A stretch of DNA of 64,000 bases from Alloscardovia macacae (lineage in GTDB: Bacteria > Actinomycetota > Actinomycetes > Actinomycetales > Bifidobacteriaceae), in NCBI RefSeq assembly GCF_002259705.1, contig NZ_MWWT01000005.1, positions 62,001 through 126,000 on the forward strand, written 5' to 3'. Below, one piece after another: positions 26,709-38,338 of the stretch; positions within the stretch are counted from its first letter, which is position 1, and each line of letters begins with the position of its first letter. Made by a program: the position numbers and the translations under genes. The notes under the pieces were generated by a model that was not told the origin of the DNA, did no database searches, and saw only the letters and a program-made list of their open reading frames with translations.

Positions 26709-28016
26709 ATGAACACAAGAGGAAAGCACCTCGTCGCAGGTGTAGCATCACTGGCAGTCATGGCTCTGGCTCTGGCAGGCTGCGGATCTACGTCCGCATC
26801 CTCTTCCAGTGGTTCTAAGGATGAGAAGGTAGAAATCACGTATCTGCACCGTCTGCCAGATAAGGAAGGCATGACGAAGGTAGATGAAATCGTGAAGAAG
26901 TGGAACGCTGCGAACCCGAACATTCAGGTGAAGGCTACGAAGTATGCCGGCGAAGCGTCGAACATGATGAAGAAGCTCGAAGCAGATGTGAAGGCTGGTA
27001 CGGCTCCAGATCTCGCACAGCTCGGCTATGCAGAAGTGCCAGAAGCATTCACGAAGGGTGTCCTCGAAGACGTGACTGCAGAAGCGGACCAGTATAAGAA
27101 GGACTTCTCTGCTGGTGCATACAGCCTCATGCAGCTGAATGGTAAGACCTTCGGTCTGCCACAGGATGGCGGTCCACTGGTGTACTACTATAACGAAGCT
27201 GCATTCAAGGAGCTGGGCATCGATGTGCCGAAGACTCAGGATGAGCTTCTCGCATCCGCGCAGAAGGCAGCTGCTGCTGGAAAGTACATCATGTCTTTCC
27301 AGGCTGATGAAGCCGGTAACATGCTCACTGGTCTTGCTGGTGCATCCTCGCCATGGTATACCGTCAAGAGCGATAAGTGGAACGTGAACACGAACACGGA
27401 TGGTTCGAAGGCTGTGGCAGATGTCTTCCAGAAGATGATCGATGCGAAGAGCGCTTTCGTGAATCCTCGCTGGGAGCCGAGCTTCGATGCAGCTCTGAAG
27501 GATGGTAAGCTCATCGGTACTGTAGGTGCTGCATGGGAAGCTCCACTCATCATGGATTCCGCTGGTGGTGGCGAGAGCACCTGGAAGGTAGCTCAGCTGG
27601 GTGACTGGTTCGGTAACAAGGGTAAGACTGGTCCAGACGGTGGTTCTGGTGTCGTAGCTCTGAAGGGCACGAAGCATAAGGCGGAAGCCATGAAGTTCCT
27701 CGACTGGTTTAACACTCAGGTGGAAGACCTCACTACGCAGGGTCTCATCGTCTCGGCTACTACTGCTACCGCGAAGACTCCAGATGCATGGTCGAAGTTC
27801 TACGGTGGCCAGGATGTGATGAAGGAGCTCGTCGCTGCGAATAATAACATGGGCGACTTTAACTTCATCCCAGGCTACTCGGCTGTCGGTGCTGCTATGA
27901 AGGAGACTGCTGCGAAGGCTGCAGATGGCTCTGGTAAGGTAGCAGACATCTTCTCCGTGGCTCAGACCACATCTGTGGACACGCTGAAGAACCTGAAGCT
28001 GTCCGTCGCTGAGTAA
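26709..28016 (+). CDS. ABC sugar transporter, solute-binding lipoprotein (LNB/GNB type)
   Basis: 435 residues, family 1 solute-binding protein. A signal peptide ends in the lipobox LALAGCGS, so it is a lipoprotein. The body resembles the GltA/GNB-LNB-binding protein of bifidobacteria, which captures galacto-N-biose and lacto-N-biose I; this specificity is inferred from the operon. GAAGGAGGGAAAGG precedes the ATG. First gene of the operon. A long hairpin after it probably keeps its mRNA more abundant than the permease part. No ATPase gene is in the locus, so a shared MsmK-type ATPase elsewhere must energise it. Confidence 0.9.
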   Translation: MNTRGKHLVAGVASLAVMALALAGCGSTSASSSSGSKDEKVEITYLHRLPDKEGMTKVDEIVKKWNAANPNIQVKATKYAGEASNMMKKLEADVKAGTAPDLAQLGYAEVPEAFTKGVLEDVTAEADQYKKDFSAGAYSLMQLNGKTFGLPQDGGPLVYYYNEAAFKELGIDVPKTQDELLASAQKAAAAGKYIMSFQADEAGNMLTGLAGASSPWYTVKSDKWNVNTNTDGSKAVADVFQKMIDAKSAFVNPRWEPSFDAALKDGKLIGTVGAAWEAPLIMDSAGGGESTWKVAQLGDWFGNKGKTGPDGGSGVVALKGTKHKAEAMKFLDWFNTQVEDLTTQGLIVSATTATAKTPDAWSKFYGGQDVMKELVAANNNMGDFNFIPGYSAVGAAMKETAAKAADGSGKVADIFSVAQTTSVDTLKNLKLSVAE

Positions 28017-28050
28017 GCAGTGCGCTGAGCGCGCACATACTCCATAAGTC

Positions 28051-28131
28051 AAAAGCCCGTAGACCCTCTCAGTGCCCCAGGGCCAGCAGGAGAGATATAC
28101 TCCTCGCTCGAGAAGAGTCTACGGGCTTTTT
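28051..28131 (+). terminator. Long hairpin after the binding-protein gene (partial terminator)
   Basis: Bases 28051-28064 pair perfectly with 28117-28130; the 52-base interior has its own small stem (CTCTC/GAGAG). TTTTT closes it. A further 9-bp hairpin lies at 28148-28167. With permeases of the same system downstream, the likely role is partial termination or 3'-end protection that boosts binding protein levels. Confidence 0.75.
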
Positions 28132-28215
28132 CCACATGAGACATACTGAAGCACGTGGACGTGCTTCGATGCAGAGTATATATACCAGTATTTTCCCCTT
28201 GTGAGGTAAATCATC

Positions 28216-29160
28216 ATGACCGCACAAAAACATACACAGAAAAAGGTGCGTGGCTTCTCTACCAAGCGCCAGAACATCACAGGATGGGCATTTATGACGC
28301 CATTCGCCGTCCTGTTTAGTTTCGTCTTTATCCTGCCTATAGGCTGGGCTATTTACTCGAGCTTCTTCCGTGAGATATCCGAAGGCGGTGGAGCTTACGG
28401 TGGAGGTGAGCTCGTTCATAAATTCGTCGGACTCGATAACTTCATTTACGCTGCTACGTCGGATAAATTCTGGACGGGTGTGGGACGCGTGGTTCTTTAC
28501 ACTGTCATCCAGGTGCCTTTTATGATTATCTCGGCACTGGCTCTGGCCATGCTTATCGACTCATACATCGTGAAGCACGTGACGGGCTTTAGGCTCGGTT
28601 ACTTCCTGCCTTTCGCTATACCAGGAGTCGTGGCGTCCCTCATCTGGGTCTATCTGTATAACGGGCAGATTTCTCCTATCGCGAAGGGGCTGGCAGCTCT
28701 GGGCATTCCCGTGAACTTCTACTCAGGGAACATCGTCCTGCTGTCTATGGCGAACATCACCACCTGGACGTACACAGGATATAACATGCTCATCTTCCTC
28801 GCGGCGCTTCAGGCCATTCCACATGACCTGTATGAGGCTGCACGCATCGATGGAGCGAATGGCTTCCAGATAGCCATGCAGGTGAAGCTTCCGAGCGTAC
28901 GCGGTGCTGCGCTTCTGGCCATGCTGCTGTCCATCGTGGGCACCATACAGCTCTTTAACGAGCCGCAGATCATGCAGATAGCCGACCCGGGTATCTCGAA
29001 ATCCTACACGCCGATGATGATGGCACTGAACACTTCGCAGGGAAGTATCACTCCGAGCGGGGATGGGCCGGCTTCGGCTATAGCTATAGTGATGGCTATA
29101 ATCGCTGGACTTCTCGCTATGGTCTACATTATGGCGGAACGAAAGGTGAATGAATCATGA
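28216..29160 (+). CDS. ABC sugar transporter permease 1
   Basis: 314 residues, six membrane segments, MalF-like. The cytoplasmic EAA loop is visible as YEAARIDGANGFQIAMQVKLP, which docks the ATPase. Co-transcribed with the second permease through a 4-base ATGA overlap. Presumed to import lacto-N-biose and galacto-N-biose with the upstream lipoprotein. Confidence 0.92.
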   Translation: MTAQKHTQKKVRGFSTKRQNITGWAFMTPFAVLFSFVFILPIGWAIYSSFFREISEGGGAYGGGELVHKFVGLDNFIYAATSDKFWTGVGRVVLYTVIQVPFMIISALALAMLIDSYIVKHVTGFRLGYFLPFAIPGVVASLIWVYLYNGQISPIAKGLAALGIPVNFYSGNIVLLSMANITTWTYTGYNMLIFLAALQAIPHDLYEAARIDGANGFQIAMQVKLPSVRGAALLAMLLSIVGTIQLFNEPQIMQIADPGISKSYTPMMMALNTSQGSITPSGDGPASAIAIVMAIIAGLLAMVYIMAERKVNES

Positions 29161-30128
29161 GTACCGTACAGAATGCACAGATGACAGATAAGCAGCGCGC
29201 TCGTGAGCAGGCCCGTGCTCGCCGTAAGGCAGAACGCATTCGTGCGAAGGCGGCTCATGACCTTCCGCGCTCTATGCAGCCGTCGAAGCCAGTGGTGGGA
29301 CTGACCTGGATTATCCTCGTCTTCGCTCTGCTGTACTTCCTTTTCCCTATCTACTGGGCAGTAATAGCCTCGACGAAGAGTCCGTCAGAACTCGTGAGTA
29401 CGAACGGACTATGGTTCGCTGTGGGTCCGGGAGAGATAGCGAATGCCGTGGCGAAGAATTATGCATCCTTGCTCGGCTGGACACAGAACCGTTTCTGGCA
29501 GTGGGTGCTGAACTCCTTTATTTATTCAGGAGTTTCAGCAGCAGTGGGGACGGTCATCGCGGTGATGGCGGGATATGCTACCGCGAAGTTCGACTTTAGG
29601 GGGAAGGGCGTGGCCATAGGCATCGTCATGGGGTGCATGCTCATGCCAGCGGCTCTCCTGACCATTCCACAGTACTCCATCTTCCACTCTCTGCACTTAA
29701 CGAATACGGTACTCTCAGTCATCATTCCATGCTCTGTTTCACCGTTTGGCTTCTTCCTCGGGCGCGTATATGCGCAGAGCTCTGTACCGAATGAGCTGCT
29801 CGAAGCTGCACGCATCGATGGAGCAGGCGAGGCGCGTATCTTCTTTACGATGGTTCTGCGCCTGCTCTCGCCAGCTATGGTGACCATCTTCCTCTTCCTC
29901 TTCGTAGGGGCCTGGAATAACTTCCTTCTGCCGCTGATGATGCTCACGGATGAAAGCCTGAAGCCTATCACACTGGGGCTGTACGGTATGGCATCTCTCG
30001 CTACCTTTAACGAAAAGGGTGCGCTCATGATGGGTGCGCTGCTCGGCGTGCTTCCGCTCATCGTGCTCTTCCTGGGACTGCAGCGCTACTGGCAGTCGGG
30101 ACTTTCGGCTGGTGCAGTGAAGGAATAA
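29157..30128 (+). CDS. ABC sugar transporter permease 2
   Basis: 323 residues, MalG-like, with six membrane segments after a ~45-residue basic N-terminus (REQARARRKAERIRAKAAHD). The EAA loop is LLEAARIDGAGEARIFFTMV. Partner of permease 1; the operon continues to lnpA after 25 bases. Confidence 0.92.
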   Translation: MSTVQNAQMTDKQRAREQARARRKAERIRAKAAHDLPRSMQPSKPVVGLTWIILVFALLYFLFPIYWAVIASTKSPSELVSTNGLWFAVGPGEIANAVAKNYASLLGWTQNRFWQWVLNSFIYSGVSAAVGTVIAVMAGYATAKFDFRGKGVAIGIVMGCMLMPAALLTIPQYSIFHSLHLTNTVLSVIIPCSVSPFGFFLGRVYAQSSVPNELLEAARIDGAGEARIFFTMVLRLLSPAMVTIFLFLFVGAWNNFLLPLMMLTDESLKPITLGLYGMASLATFNEKGALMMGALLGVLPLIVLFLGLQRYWQSGLSAGAVKE

Positions 30129-30153
30129 GGAATTTTATATAAAGGAGATATAC

Positions 30154-32325
30154 ATGACTACCACAGGTCGCTTTACTATCCCGAGCGAGGAGAACTACGC
30201 GAAGGAGACGGGAGAATTGGCAGAACTCTGGGGAGCAGATGCCGTACGAAACAGTGACGGCACGCACCTAGACGCGGACGTTCTCGCACTCGGAAAGAAG
30301 ATATACAGCGCGTACTTCCCGACGCGTGCCCATAACGAGTGGATCAGCCTGCATATGGACGAAACACCGCAAGTCTACCTGCTGACGAACCGTATCCTCG
30401 CGGAAAGCACGAGCGTGGATATCGCGCTTATGGAAAGCTTCTACGAGGAGCAGCTCAGCGTGAACTATGACGTGGATCCGCACCGCTACTGGGAAGTCAT
30501 CGACCGCACGACGGGCGAAGTCGTGGCGCCGGAGCTGTGGAGCGTGAACGTGGAGGATGGCACGGTGCACGTGGATGAGGTCACGCCGATGCATGAATAC
30601 ACGGTGTCCTTCCTCGCGTACATTATCTGGGATCCGGTGGAGATGTATAATCACCTCACGAATGATTGGGGGGATAAGGAACACGAGATTCCATTCGACA
30701 TCTACCATGAGAAGACGCGCGAATTCGTCTTCGAGACTTTCCATCAGTGGCTTAAGGATAATCCGCAGACGGATGTGGTGCGCTTTACCACCTTCTTCTA
30801 CCAGTTCACGCTGCTCTTCGATAACAAGCACCGGGAAAAGGTGGTGGACTGGTTTGGCTCGGCGTGCACTGTCTCTCCGAAGGCTCTGGACGACTTCGAG
30901 GCACAGTATGGTTACCGTCTGCGTCCAGAAGACTTCATAGACATGGGCAGCTATAACTCTGCGTGGCGTATCCCGCGCAAGCCTCAGCGTGACTGGAATG
31001 ACTTCCTGACCACCTTCGTGCGTGCGAATGTGAAGCGTCTCGTTCAGGATACGCATGCGCATGGAAAAGAAGCCATGATGTTCCTGGGCGACCAGTGGAT
31101 AGGAACCGAGCCGTATAAGAAGGGCTTCGAGGAGCTCGAGCTCGACGCCGTCGTGGGGTCGGTGGGAGATGGAACCACGCTGCGCATGATAGCGGATATC
31201 CCAGGCGTGCGTTATACAGAAGGACGCTTCCTGCCGTACTTCTTCCCGGATACCTTCTATGAGGGGAATGATCCGAGCATCGAGGGGCTGGATAACTGGC
31301 GTAAGGCGCGCCGCGCTATCCTGAGGAGCCCTATCTCGCGCATGGGATATGGCGGCTACCTGTCTCTGGCGAATAAGTTCCCGAAGTTTGTGGATACCGT
31401 CACACACATCGCAGACGAATTCCGCACGCTCCACGAGTATACGAACGGTGCTGCTGCTGAGCCAGCTCTGACGGTAGCTCTCGTGAACTGCTGGGGCGCG
31501 CAGCGCTCATGGATGGCCTTCACTGTGGCGCATGCTCTGCCAAATAAGCAGACGCATTCGTACTATGGCATTCTCGAAGCGCTCTCGGGCATGCGTGTGA
31601 ACGTGCGCTTCATCAGCTTCGAGGATATCCTCGAGCATGGCATCGACGAGGATATCGACGTGCTTATTAACGGCGGTCCAGTGGATACTGCTTTCTCGGG
31701 TGGAGACGTGTGGGAGAATCCTCGCCTCGTGGAAATCATCCGCGCATGGGTACGCGCTGGTGGTGCCTTCGTGGGCGTGGGTGAACCATCCTCGGTGAAC
31801 CGTCAGGGGCGCTTCTTCCAGCTGGCTGATGTGCTCGGTGTAGATGAAGAACGCTTCCATACGCTCAGTGTGGATAAGTACTTCCCTCAGACGACGCCGC
31901 GCAGCGAGCACTTCATCACGCGTGATGTTCCAGAAGACTATGAGATAGACTTCGGCGAGCCTATTTTAAACACGTATCCTATCCATGAAGGCGTGACGGT
32001 GCTCAGTGCTCGCGGGGGAGAAGTGCAGCTGGTGGCGAACGAATATGGCGCTGGTCGCGGAGTGTACATCTCGGGCCTGCCATACTGCGCACTGAATGCT
32101 CGTCTGCTCGAGCGTGTGCTCTTCTATGCAAGCCATAATGAGGAGAAGTATGACGCGTGGAGCTCCACGAATCCGGAGTGCGAAGTAGCGCACTATCCAG
32201 AGGCGAAGCTCTTCTGTGTGATTAATAACACCGACCGCGCGCAGGCCACGGATGTGCGCCGGGCTGATGGTACGGTGGAGAGCTTCGAACTCGAACCGAG
32301 CGCTATGGTGTGGAGACACGAGTAG
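30154..32325 (+). CDS. lnpA: 1,3-beta-galactosyl-N-acetylhexosamine phosphorylase (GH112)
   Basis: 723 residues, slightly shorter than the ~750 of B. longum LnpA. It splits lacto-N-biose I or galacto-N-biose with phosphate into galactose 1-phosphate and N-acetylglucosamine or N-acetylgalactosamine. Asp313, in FLGDQWIGTEPY, occupies the number of the known general acid of the B. longum enzyme. The TIM-barrel N-terminal half is followed by Rossmann-like and small beta domains as in the family. Ribosome site AAGGAGATATAC is near perfect. Cytoplasmic, acting on disaccharide brought in by the ABC system. Confidence 0.95.
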   Translation: MTTTGRFTIPSEENYAKETGELAELWGADAVRNSDGTHLDADVLALGKKIYSAYFPTRAHNEWISLHMDETPQVYLLTNRILAESTSVDIALMESFYEEQLSVNYDVDPHRYWEVIDRTTGEVVAPELWSVNVEDGTVHVDEVTPMHEYTVSFLAYIIWDPVEMYNHLTNDWGDKEHEIPFDIYHEKTREFVFETFHQWLKDNPQTDVVRFTTFFYQFTLLFDNKHREKVVDWFGSACTVSPKALDDFEAQYGYRLRPEDFIDMGSYNSAWRIPRKPQRDWNDFLTTFVRANVKRLVQDTHAHGKEAMMFLGDQWIGTEPYKKGFEELELDAVVGSVGDGTTLRMIADIPGVRYTEGRFLPYFFPDTFYEGNDPSIEGLDNWRKARRAILRSPISRMGYGGYLSLANKFPKFVDTVTHIADEFRTLHEYTNGAAAEPALTVALVNCWGAQRSWMAFTVAHALPNKQTHSYYGILEALSGMRVNVRFISFEDILEHGIDEDIDVLINGGPVDTAFSGGDVWENPRLVEIIRAWVRAGGAFVGVGEPSSVNRQGRFFQLADVLGVDEERFHTLSVDKYFPQTTPRSEHFITRDVPEDYEIDFGEPILNTYPIHEGVTVLSARGGEVQLVANEYGAGRGVYISGLPYCALNARLLERVLFYASHNEEKYDAWSSTNPECEVAHYPEAKLFCVINNTDRAQATDVRRADGTVESFELEPSAMVWRHE

Positions 32326-32345
32326 GCGCGGTGAGACGCGGATAG

Positions 32346-35029
<2,684 letters not shown>

Positions 35030-35047
35030 CCTGCGGGATGCAGAAAA

Positions 35048-35121
35048 CTGAGGGGTGAGATGGGTCGTGCGGCCTGTCTCACCCCTCAGCGAATGGGGGC
35101 AGGATTTATCCTGCCCCCATT
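35048..35121. terminator. Two tandem hairpins ending the LNB operon
   Basis: Perfect 13-bp stem 35048-35060 with 35077-35089, then perfect 14-bp stem 35092-35105 with 35108-35121. The second starts with AA and ends with TT and can act on both strands, serving the converging gene on the right as well. Confidence 0.85.
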
Positions 35122-35143
35122 TACGTGAGAAAGAGAGAAATTT

Positions 35144-35713
35144 TTACAGAGCTGCGAAGCCACCCATCCAGGTGATCTGCTCGCGGATAGCGAGAGTGAT
35201 CTGCAGAAAGCCGAATGCTTCGAGTTCACGAGAGCGCTTCAGAGCGCCAGCGTCGATGGTCTTCAGGCCACCAGCCTGGATGAGCTCAGCGAGGCGAGTC
35301 TTCGCTGCCTCGTCATCCGAAGCGATTTGCACGGTGGTGGTAGCAGAATCTGCGACCTTCTTCGAAGCGAGAGTAGCGGCGAAGGTGGTGTTAAAAGCCT
35401 TCACTACCGTGGTATCTGGAACGAGCTTCTGGATCTCTTCAGCGGCAGAGCTGTCAGCTGGAGTGACCTGGCTGTCCATGGTGGAGAAGTCCACCGGGTT
35501 CGAGATATCGACGAGGATCTTACCCTTCAGTGCATCCTTATAGTTCGCGATGATGGACTCTGCGGCTGCGTATGGGGTAGCCAGTACGACGATGTCGCTG
35601 AGCTCGGCGTCGGTTTCCTTACCGACGAAGTTTACGGTGTTACCGCCATCGGTGAAGATGCTGGCGATAGCCTTACCCATGGTACCCTGACCGAAGATAG
35701 TGATGTTAGCCAC
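35144..35713 (-). CDS. NAD(P)-binding oxidoreductase, F420-dependent NADP reductase-like
   Basis: 189 residues. A Rossmann domain starts at once with ITIFGQGTMGKAIA, and VVLATPYAAA and ILVDISNPVDF follow; the C-terminal part has VVKAFNTTFAATL and the end AFGFLQITLA. The family is that of NADP-F420 oxidoreductases and related ketoreductase-like proteins. Bifidobacteria are not known to make F420, so the cofactor is probably just NADP. GTG start after AAAGGAG. Single gene with a palindromic site in its upstream region. Substrate unknown. Confidence 0.8.
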   Translation of the reverse strand: MANITIFGQGTMGKAIASIFTDGGNTVNFVGKETDAELSDIVVLATPYAAAESIIANYKDALKGKILVDISNPVDFSTMDSQVTPADSSAAEEIQKLVPDTTVVKAFNTTFAATLASKKVADSATTTVQIASDDEAAKTRLAELIQAGGLKTIDAGALKRSRELEAFGFLQITLAIREQITWMGGFAAL

Positions 35714-35744
35714 GAGAGGACTCCTTTACTGTAGAGAATAATTC

Positions 35745-35779
35745 CGTGATGTATCCGAAACGATTACATCGTGATGTAA
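35745..35779. promoter_or_regulatory. Palindromic operator candidate upstream of the oxidoreductase
   Basis: TTACATCGTGATGTAA (35764-35779) is a palindrome apart from its two central bases. A second copy of the half CGTGATGTA lies at 35745-35753, 25 bases away. The pair is on the upstream side of the leftward gene starting at 35713. The rest of 35780-35882 shows nothing further. Confidence 0.5.
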
Positions 35780-35882
35780 GTAATCTTATTACAGCTTTTT
35801 GCCGTCTGCGGAGGATTATGCTCAGAGCGAATAGAGGACCGCGAAGGAGGTGGAAGAATTGACAGAAAAAGCAGCAGAAAGC

Positions 35883-37364
35883 TTATTTTTTCAGGCCGCG
35901 TGGCGTATCCAAACGCTTCAGCCACACCTCGCTCTTCACGCGCCACAGGAACAGCGCGCCGCACACCCACCACTGAATAACTGAAGCCAGCCAGTACCCG
36001 TTAATACCCATGAACGGGCAGAAGATAATGGACAGCGGCACGCGGATGGCCCAAATGGTACCCGCGGTGAAAATACTCGACGCCAGCGTATCTCCCGCAC
36101 CGCGCAAAGCTGCAGATGCGACGATGGATGCCGCGAAGAACGGCTCAGCGATAGCGCCTATGCGCAGCGCCGCGCCACCCATATCCTGAATAACAGGGTC
36201 GGGGGAGAGCATGCTGATCATCTGAGGGGCGAAAATGAACATGAGGATACCAGCGGTGGTCATGGTGGCCATGCCGAGTGCGATGGACAGCCAGACGAAA
36301 CGCCGTGCCATGCGCTTTTGCTTCGCGCCGACGGACTGTCCCACGATGGTGGTGGCAGCAGAACCGATGCCGAAGCCTGGCTGATAGCAGATGCTCTCGG
36401 CGGTCACAGCGAACGCATTTGCGGCGATAGCCGTGGTGCCCAGAGGAGAAATAATGCGCGTGCTGACCACCTGAGCGCTATTCGTCACGGCGTTTTCGAT
36501 GGCCACAGGTGTGCTGATTTTTACCGCGGTCATGACGATGATACGACTAAACCGCAGATGCTCTCCACGGCGGCGGCGCAGAACAGTGGAATGTACCAGC
36601 ATAAACCACAGATAGATGCCAGCCCCTACAGCTTCGGCGAGCGCTGTACCGAGGGATGCTCCCGCCACGCCGAGGTTAGCGCCAGGCCAGGCCATGGAAA
36701 AAAGCCCAAGGACAGAATAGGTGGTCGGAGGAAAGATGAGAAGAGAATTAAAAAAGACGTCGCAGATGCACATGATGATGCTGACGAGACTCGGAAGCTT
36801 CATATTCCCCGAACTCTGGACCATGGAACTTCCCATGGAGGTCATCTGCAGAGCGAAAAGCGACACGCCGAAGATAGCGAGATATGCCGTCGATCCCGCG
36901 CGCACGTCTGGCGCTCCGCCCAGCCATGTCGGCAGAACGAAGGCGAGCGCCACGGTAATGATGGCCAGCACTCCAGAAAAGAGCAGTCCCACGATGAGAC
37001 CCTGCTTCATGATGCTTCGTGCAGCCTTCTGGTCGCGCGAGCCGAATCGCTGTGCCATCTGGACGGCGAAGCCTGCGGTCAGCGCAGTGCACAGTCCATT
37101 AAACAGCCACGTTACGGGGGAGATGAGCCCGATGGATGCCGAGGCTGTGGTGCTTAAGTGTCCCACCATGGCAGCGTCGATGTACTGCATAATGATGTAA
37201 GACAGCTGGGCTGCGATGGTAGGTAAGGACAGCAGAACGACCAGTAAGATGCTGCGGCGTATGCTCAGGGTATCGCCGGACTGAAGCTGGTGGAGAAGTT
37301 CAGCTGATTTCGGGAACGACTTCAGGGGTGACTTCGGAAAGGGCCGCGGGGATTTTATTCTCAT
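35883..37364 (-). CDS. MATE family multidrug exporter
   Basis: 493 residues, twelve membrane segments in two related halves. The first half begins with LSLPTIAAQLSYIIMQYIDAAMVGHL and the second with STPVAIENAVTNSAQVVSTR, both typical of NorM/DinF-type transporters, which expel drugs in exchange for sodium or protons. It starts 27 bases after the TetR gene on the same strand, so the two form a regulatory pair. TAGAAT lies 6 bases before the ATG and there is no ribosome site, so a leaderless transcript from its own promoter is possible. Substrate not predictable. Confidence 0.93.
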   Translation of the reverse strand: MRIKSPRPFPKSPLKSFPKSAELLHQLQSGDTLSIRRSILLVVLLSLPTIAAQLSYIIMQYIDAAMVGHLSTTASASIGLISPVTWLFNGLCTALTAGFAVQMAQRFGSRDQKAARSIMKQGLIVGLLFSGVLAIITVALAFVLPTWLGGAPDVRAGSTAYLAIFGVSLFALQMTSMGSSMVQSSGNMKLPSLVSIIMCICDVFFNSLLIFPPTTYSVLGLFSMAWPGANLGVAGASLGTALAEAVGAGIYLWFMLVHSTVLRRRRGEHLRFSRIIVMTAVKISTPVAIENAVTNSAQVVSTRIISPLGTTAIAANAFAVTAESICYQPGFGIGSAATTIVGQSVGAKQKRMARRFVWLSIALGMATMTTAGILMFIFAPQMISMLSPDPVIQDMGGAALRIGAIAEPFFAASIVASAALRGAGDTLASSIFTAGTIWAIRVPLSIIFCPFMGINGYWLASVIQWWVCGALFLWRVKSEVWLKRLDTPRGLKK

Positions 37365-37390
37365 AGCGATATTCTAGAGTACCAGAAACG

Positions 37391-38050
37391 CTAGCCCGCG
37401 CTGCTGCTGTCTGAATCTGAAGGAGCGGTCGATGGGGTAGCCGGCGCGAAGTAAGTGGCGATGGCTGCATCCTGGTCTGGTTCGTATGGTGCGCGCAGGT
37501 CTGCTATGCCGTGCTCGATGAGTCGTCCGAGGAGTGTGATGGCTTGAGACATGGGGACTTTCTTTCCGGACAGTGCCCAGCGCCGCCACACGTTCACGGA
37601 GGAGTAGACGACGAAGGTGTTTATAAGCTCCTGCTCGGCTGGTGTAAAGTTTCGGTACGGGTTATAGATGCTGCGGCTGATGAGCGTGTTCTGGGCGATG
37701 ATGTCGTCTGCCATGCGCCGCGTATGTGGGCTCGTAAAGATATGCTCGATGGTGGGCGTGGAGGTATAGTACTCGAACATAATGCGCGAGAGATCATAGT
37801 AGTCGAACGGTCTCGGCAGTGCGGTCAGATGGCTCGTCATGTCATCAGAGATGATGCGCACGCATTCGGCATAGACGTCCTCGATGCTCGAGTAGTGCGG
37901 GTAGAACGTCTTGCGGTGGATGCGTGCATGTGCTGTCAGTTCTGCCACGGTGATGCGTTCAGGAGATGTGGTGAGGATGAGCTGCGTGTACGCGTACTGG
38001 ATGGCGGCATGCGTGCGCTGCCAGCGTGGGGAGTGAGTCTGTTCGGCCAT
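37391..38050 (-). CDS. TetR-family transcriptional regulator
   Basis: 219 residues. The N-terminal helix-turn-helix spans about residues 15-55 (ITVAELTAHARIHRKTFYPH). The C-terminal ligand-binding region is less conserved and ends in a Ser/Ala/Pro-rich tail. The frame is open to 38146, but ATG 38050 fits the family length and has a TAAAAT box 7 bases upstream, a leaderless arrangement. Likely represses itself and the adjacent MATE exporter; binding site not identified. Confidence 0.85.
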   Translation of the reverse strand: MAEQTHSPRWQRTHAAIQYAYTQLILTTSPERITVAELTAHARIHRKTFYPHYSSIEDVYAECVRIISDDMTSHLTALPRPFDYYDLSRIMFEYYTSTPTIEHIFTSPHTRRMADDIIAQNTLISRSIYNPYRNFTPAEQELINTFVVYSSVNVWRRWALSGKKVPMSQAITLLGRLIEHGIADLRAPYEPDQDAAIATYFAPATPSTAPSDSDSSSAG

Positions 38051-38057
38051 ATGGTCA

Positions 38058-38063
38058 ATTTTA
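38058..38063 (-). promoter_or_regulatory. -10 box of the TetR gene
   Basis: TAAAAT on the minus strand ends 7 bases before the start codon. No ribosome site and only a weak -35. It overlaps an AATTGACC motif related to the dispersed repeat. Confidence 0.45.
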
Positions 38064-38181
38064 CCGGTGTCGTGGCTGATGACTCCAGCGGAGGACAAGC
38101 GAAAATGGACATTCAGAAAGTATGAAGGAAAGCGCAAAAGCGACACGCCGCGTAAAAAAGCGGAAAAACGGGCGAAAAAAC

Positions 38182-38210
38182 TTGACTTCGGAATGAATCC
38201 TGCGTAAAAT
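38182..38210 (+). promoter_or_regulatory. Promoter of rpoB
   Basis: TTGACT (38182-38187), 17-base spacer, TAAAAT (38205-38210): close to the vegetative consensus. Transcription would start near 38217, giving a leader of about 120 bases if translation begins at 38339. Confidence 0.85.
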
Positions 38211-38338
38211 GGTTAAGTTAAAACTTGTGTCATATTGCGGGCATGGGCGTCACAGCGAACGATGCAGGTGTATATAGCGGCTCCGAGCATCGCGCTGATA
38301 CTAGGAAATATTATACAGCGAATGGTAAGGAATTCCCC

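Noticed and set aside
30143-30156. The lnpA ribosome site AAGGAGATATACATG resembles that of common expression vectors
   Set aside because: Flanking sequence is native operon DNA in unbroken context, so it is a coincidental match to a strong site and not a sign of vector sequence.
36318-37157. 279-codon plus-strand frame inside the MATE gene
   Set aside because: Antisense to a membrane transporter; the translation is polar and low complexity without recognisable domains.
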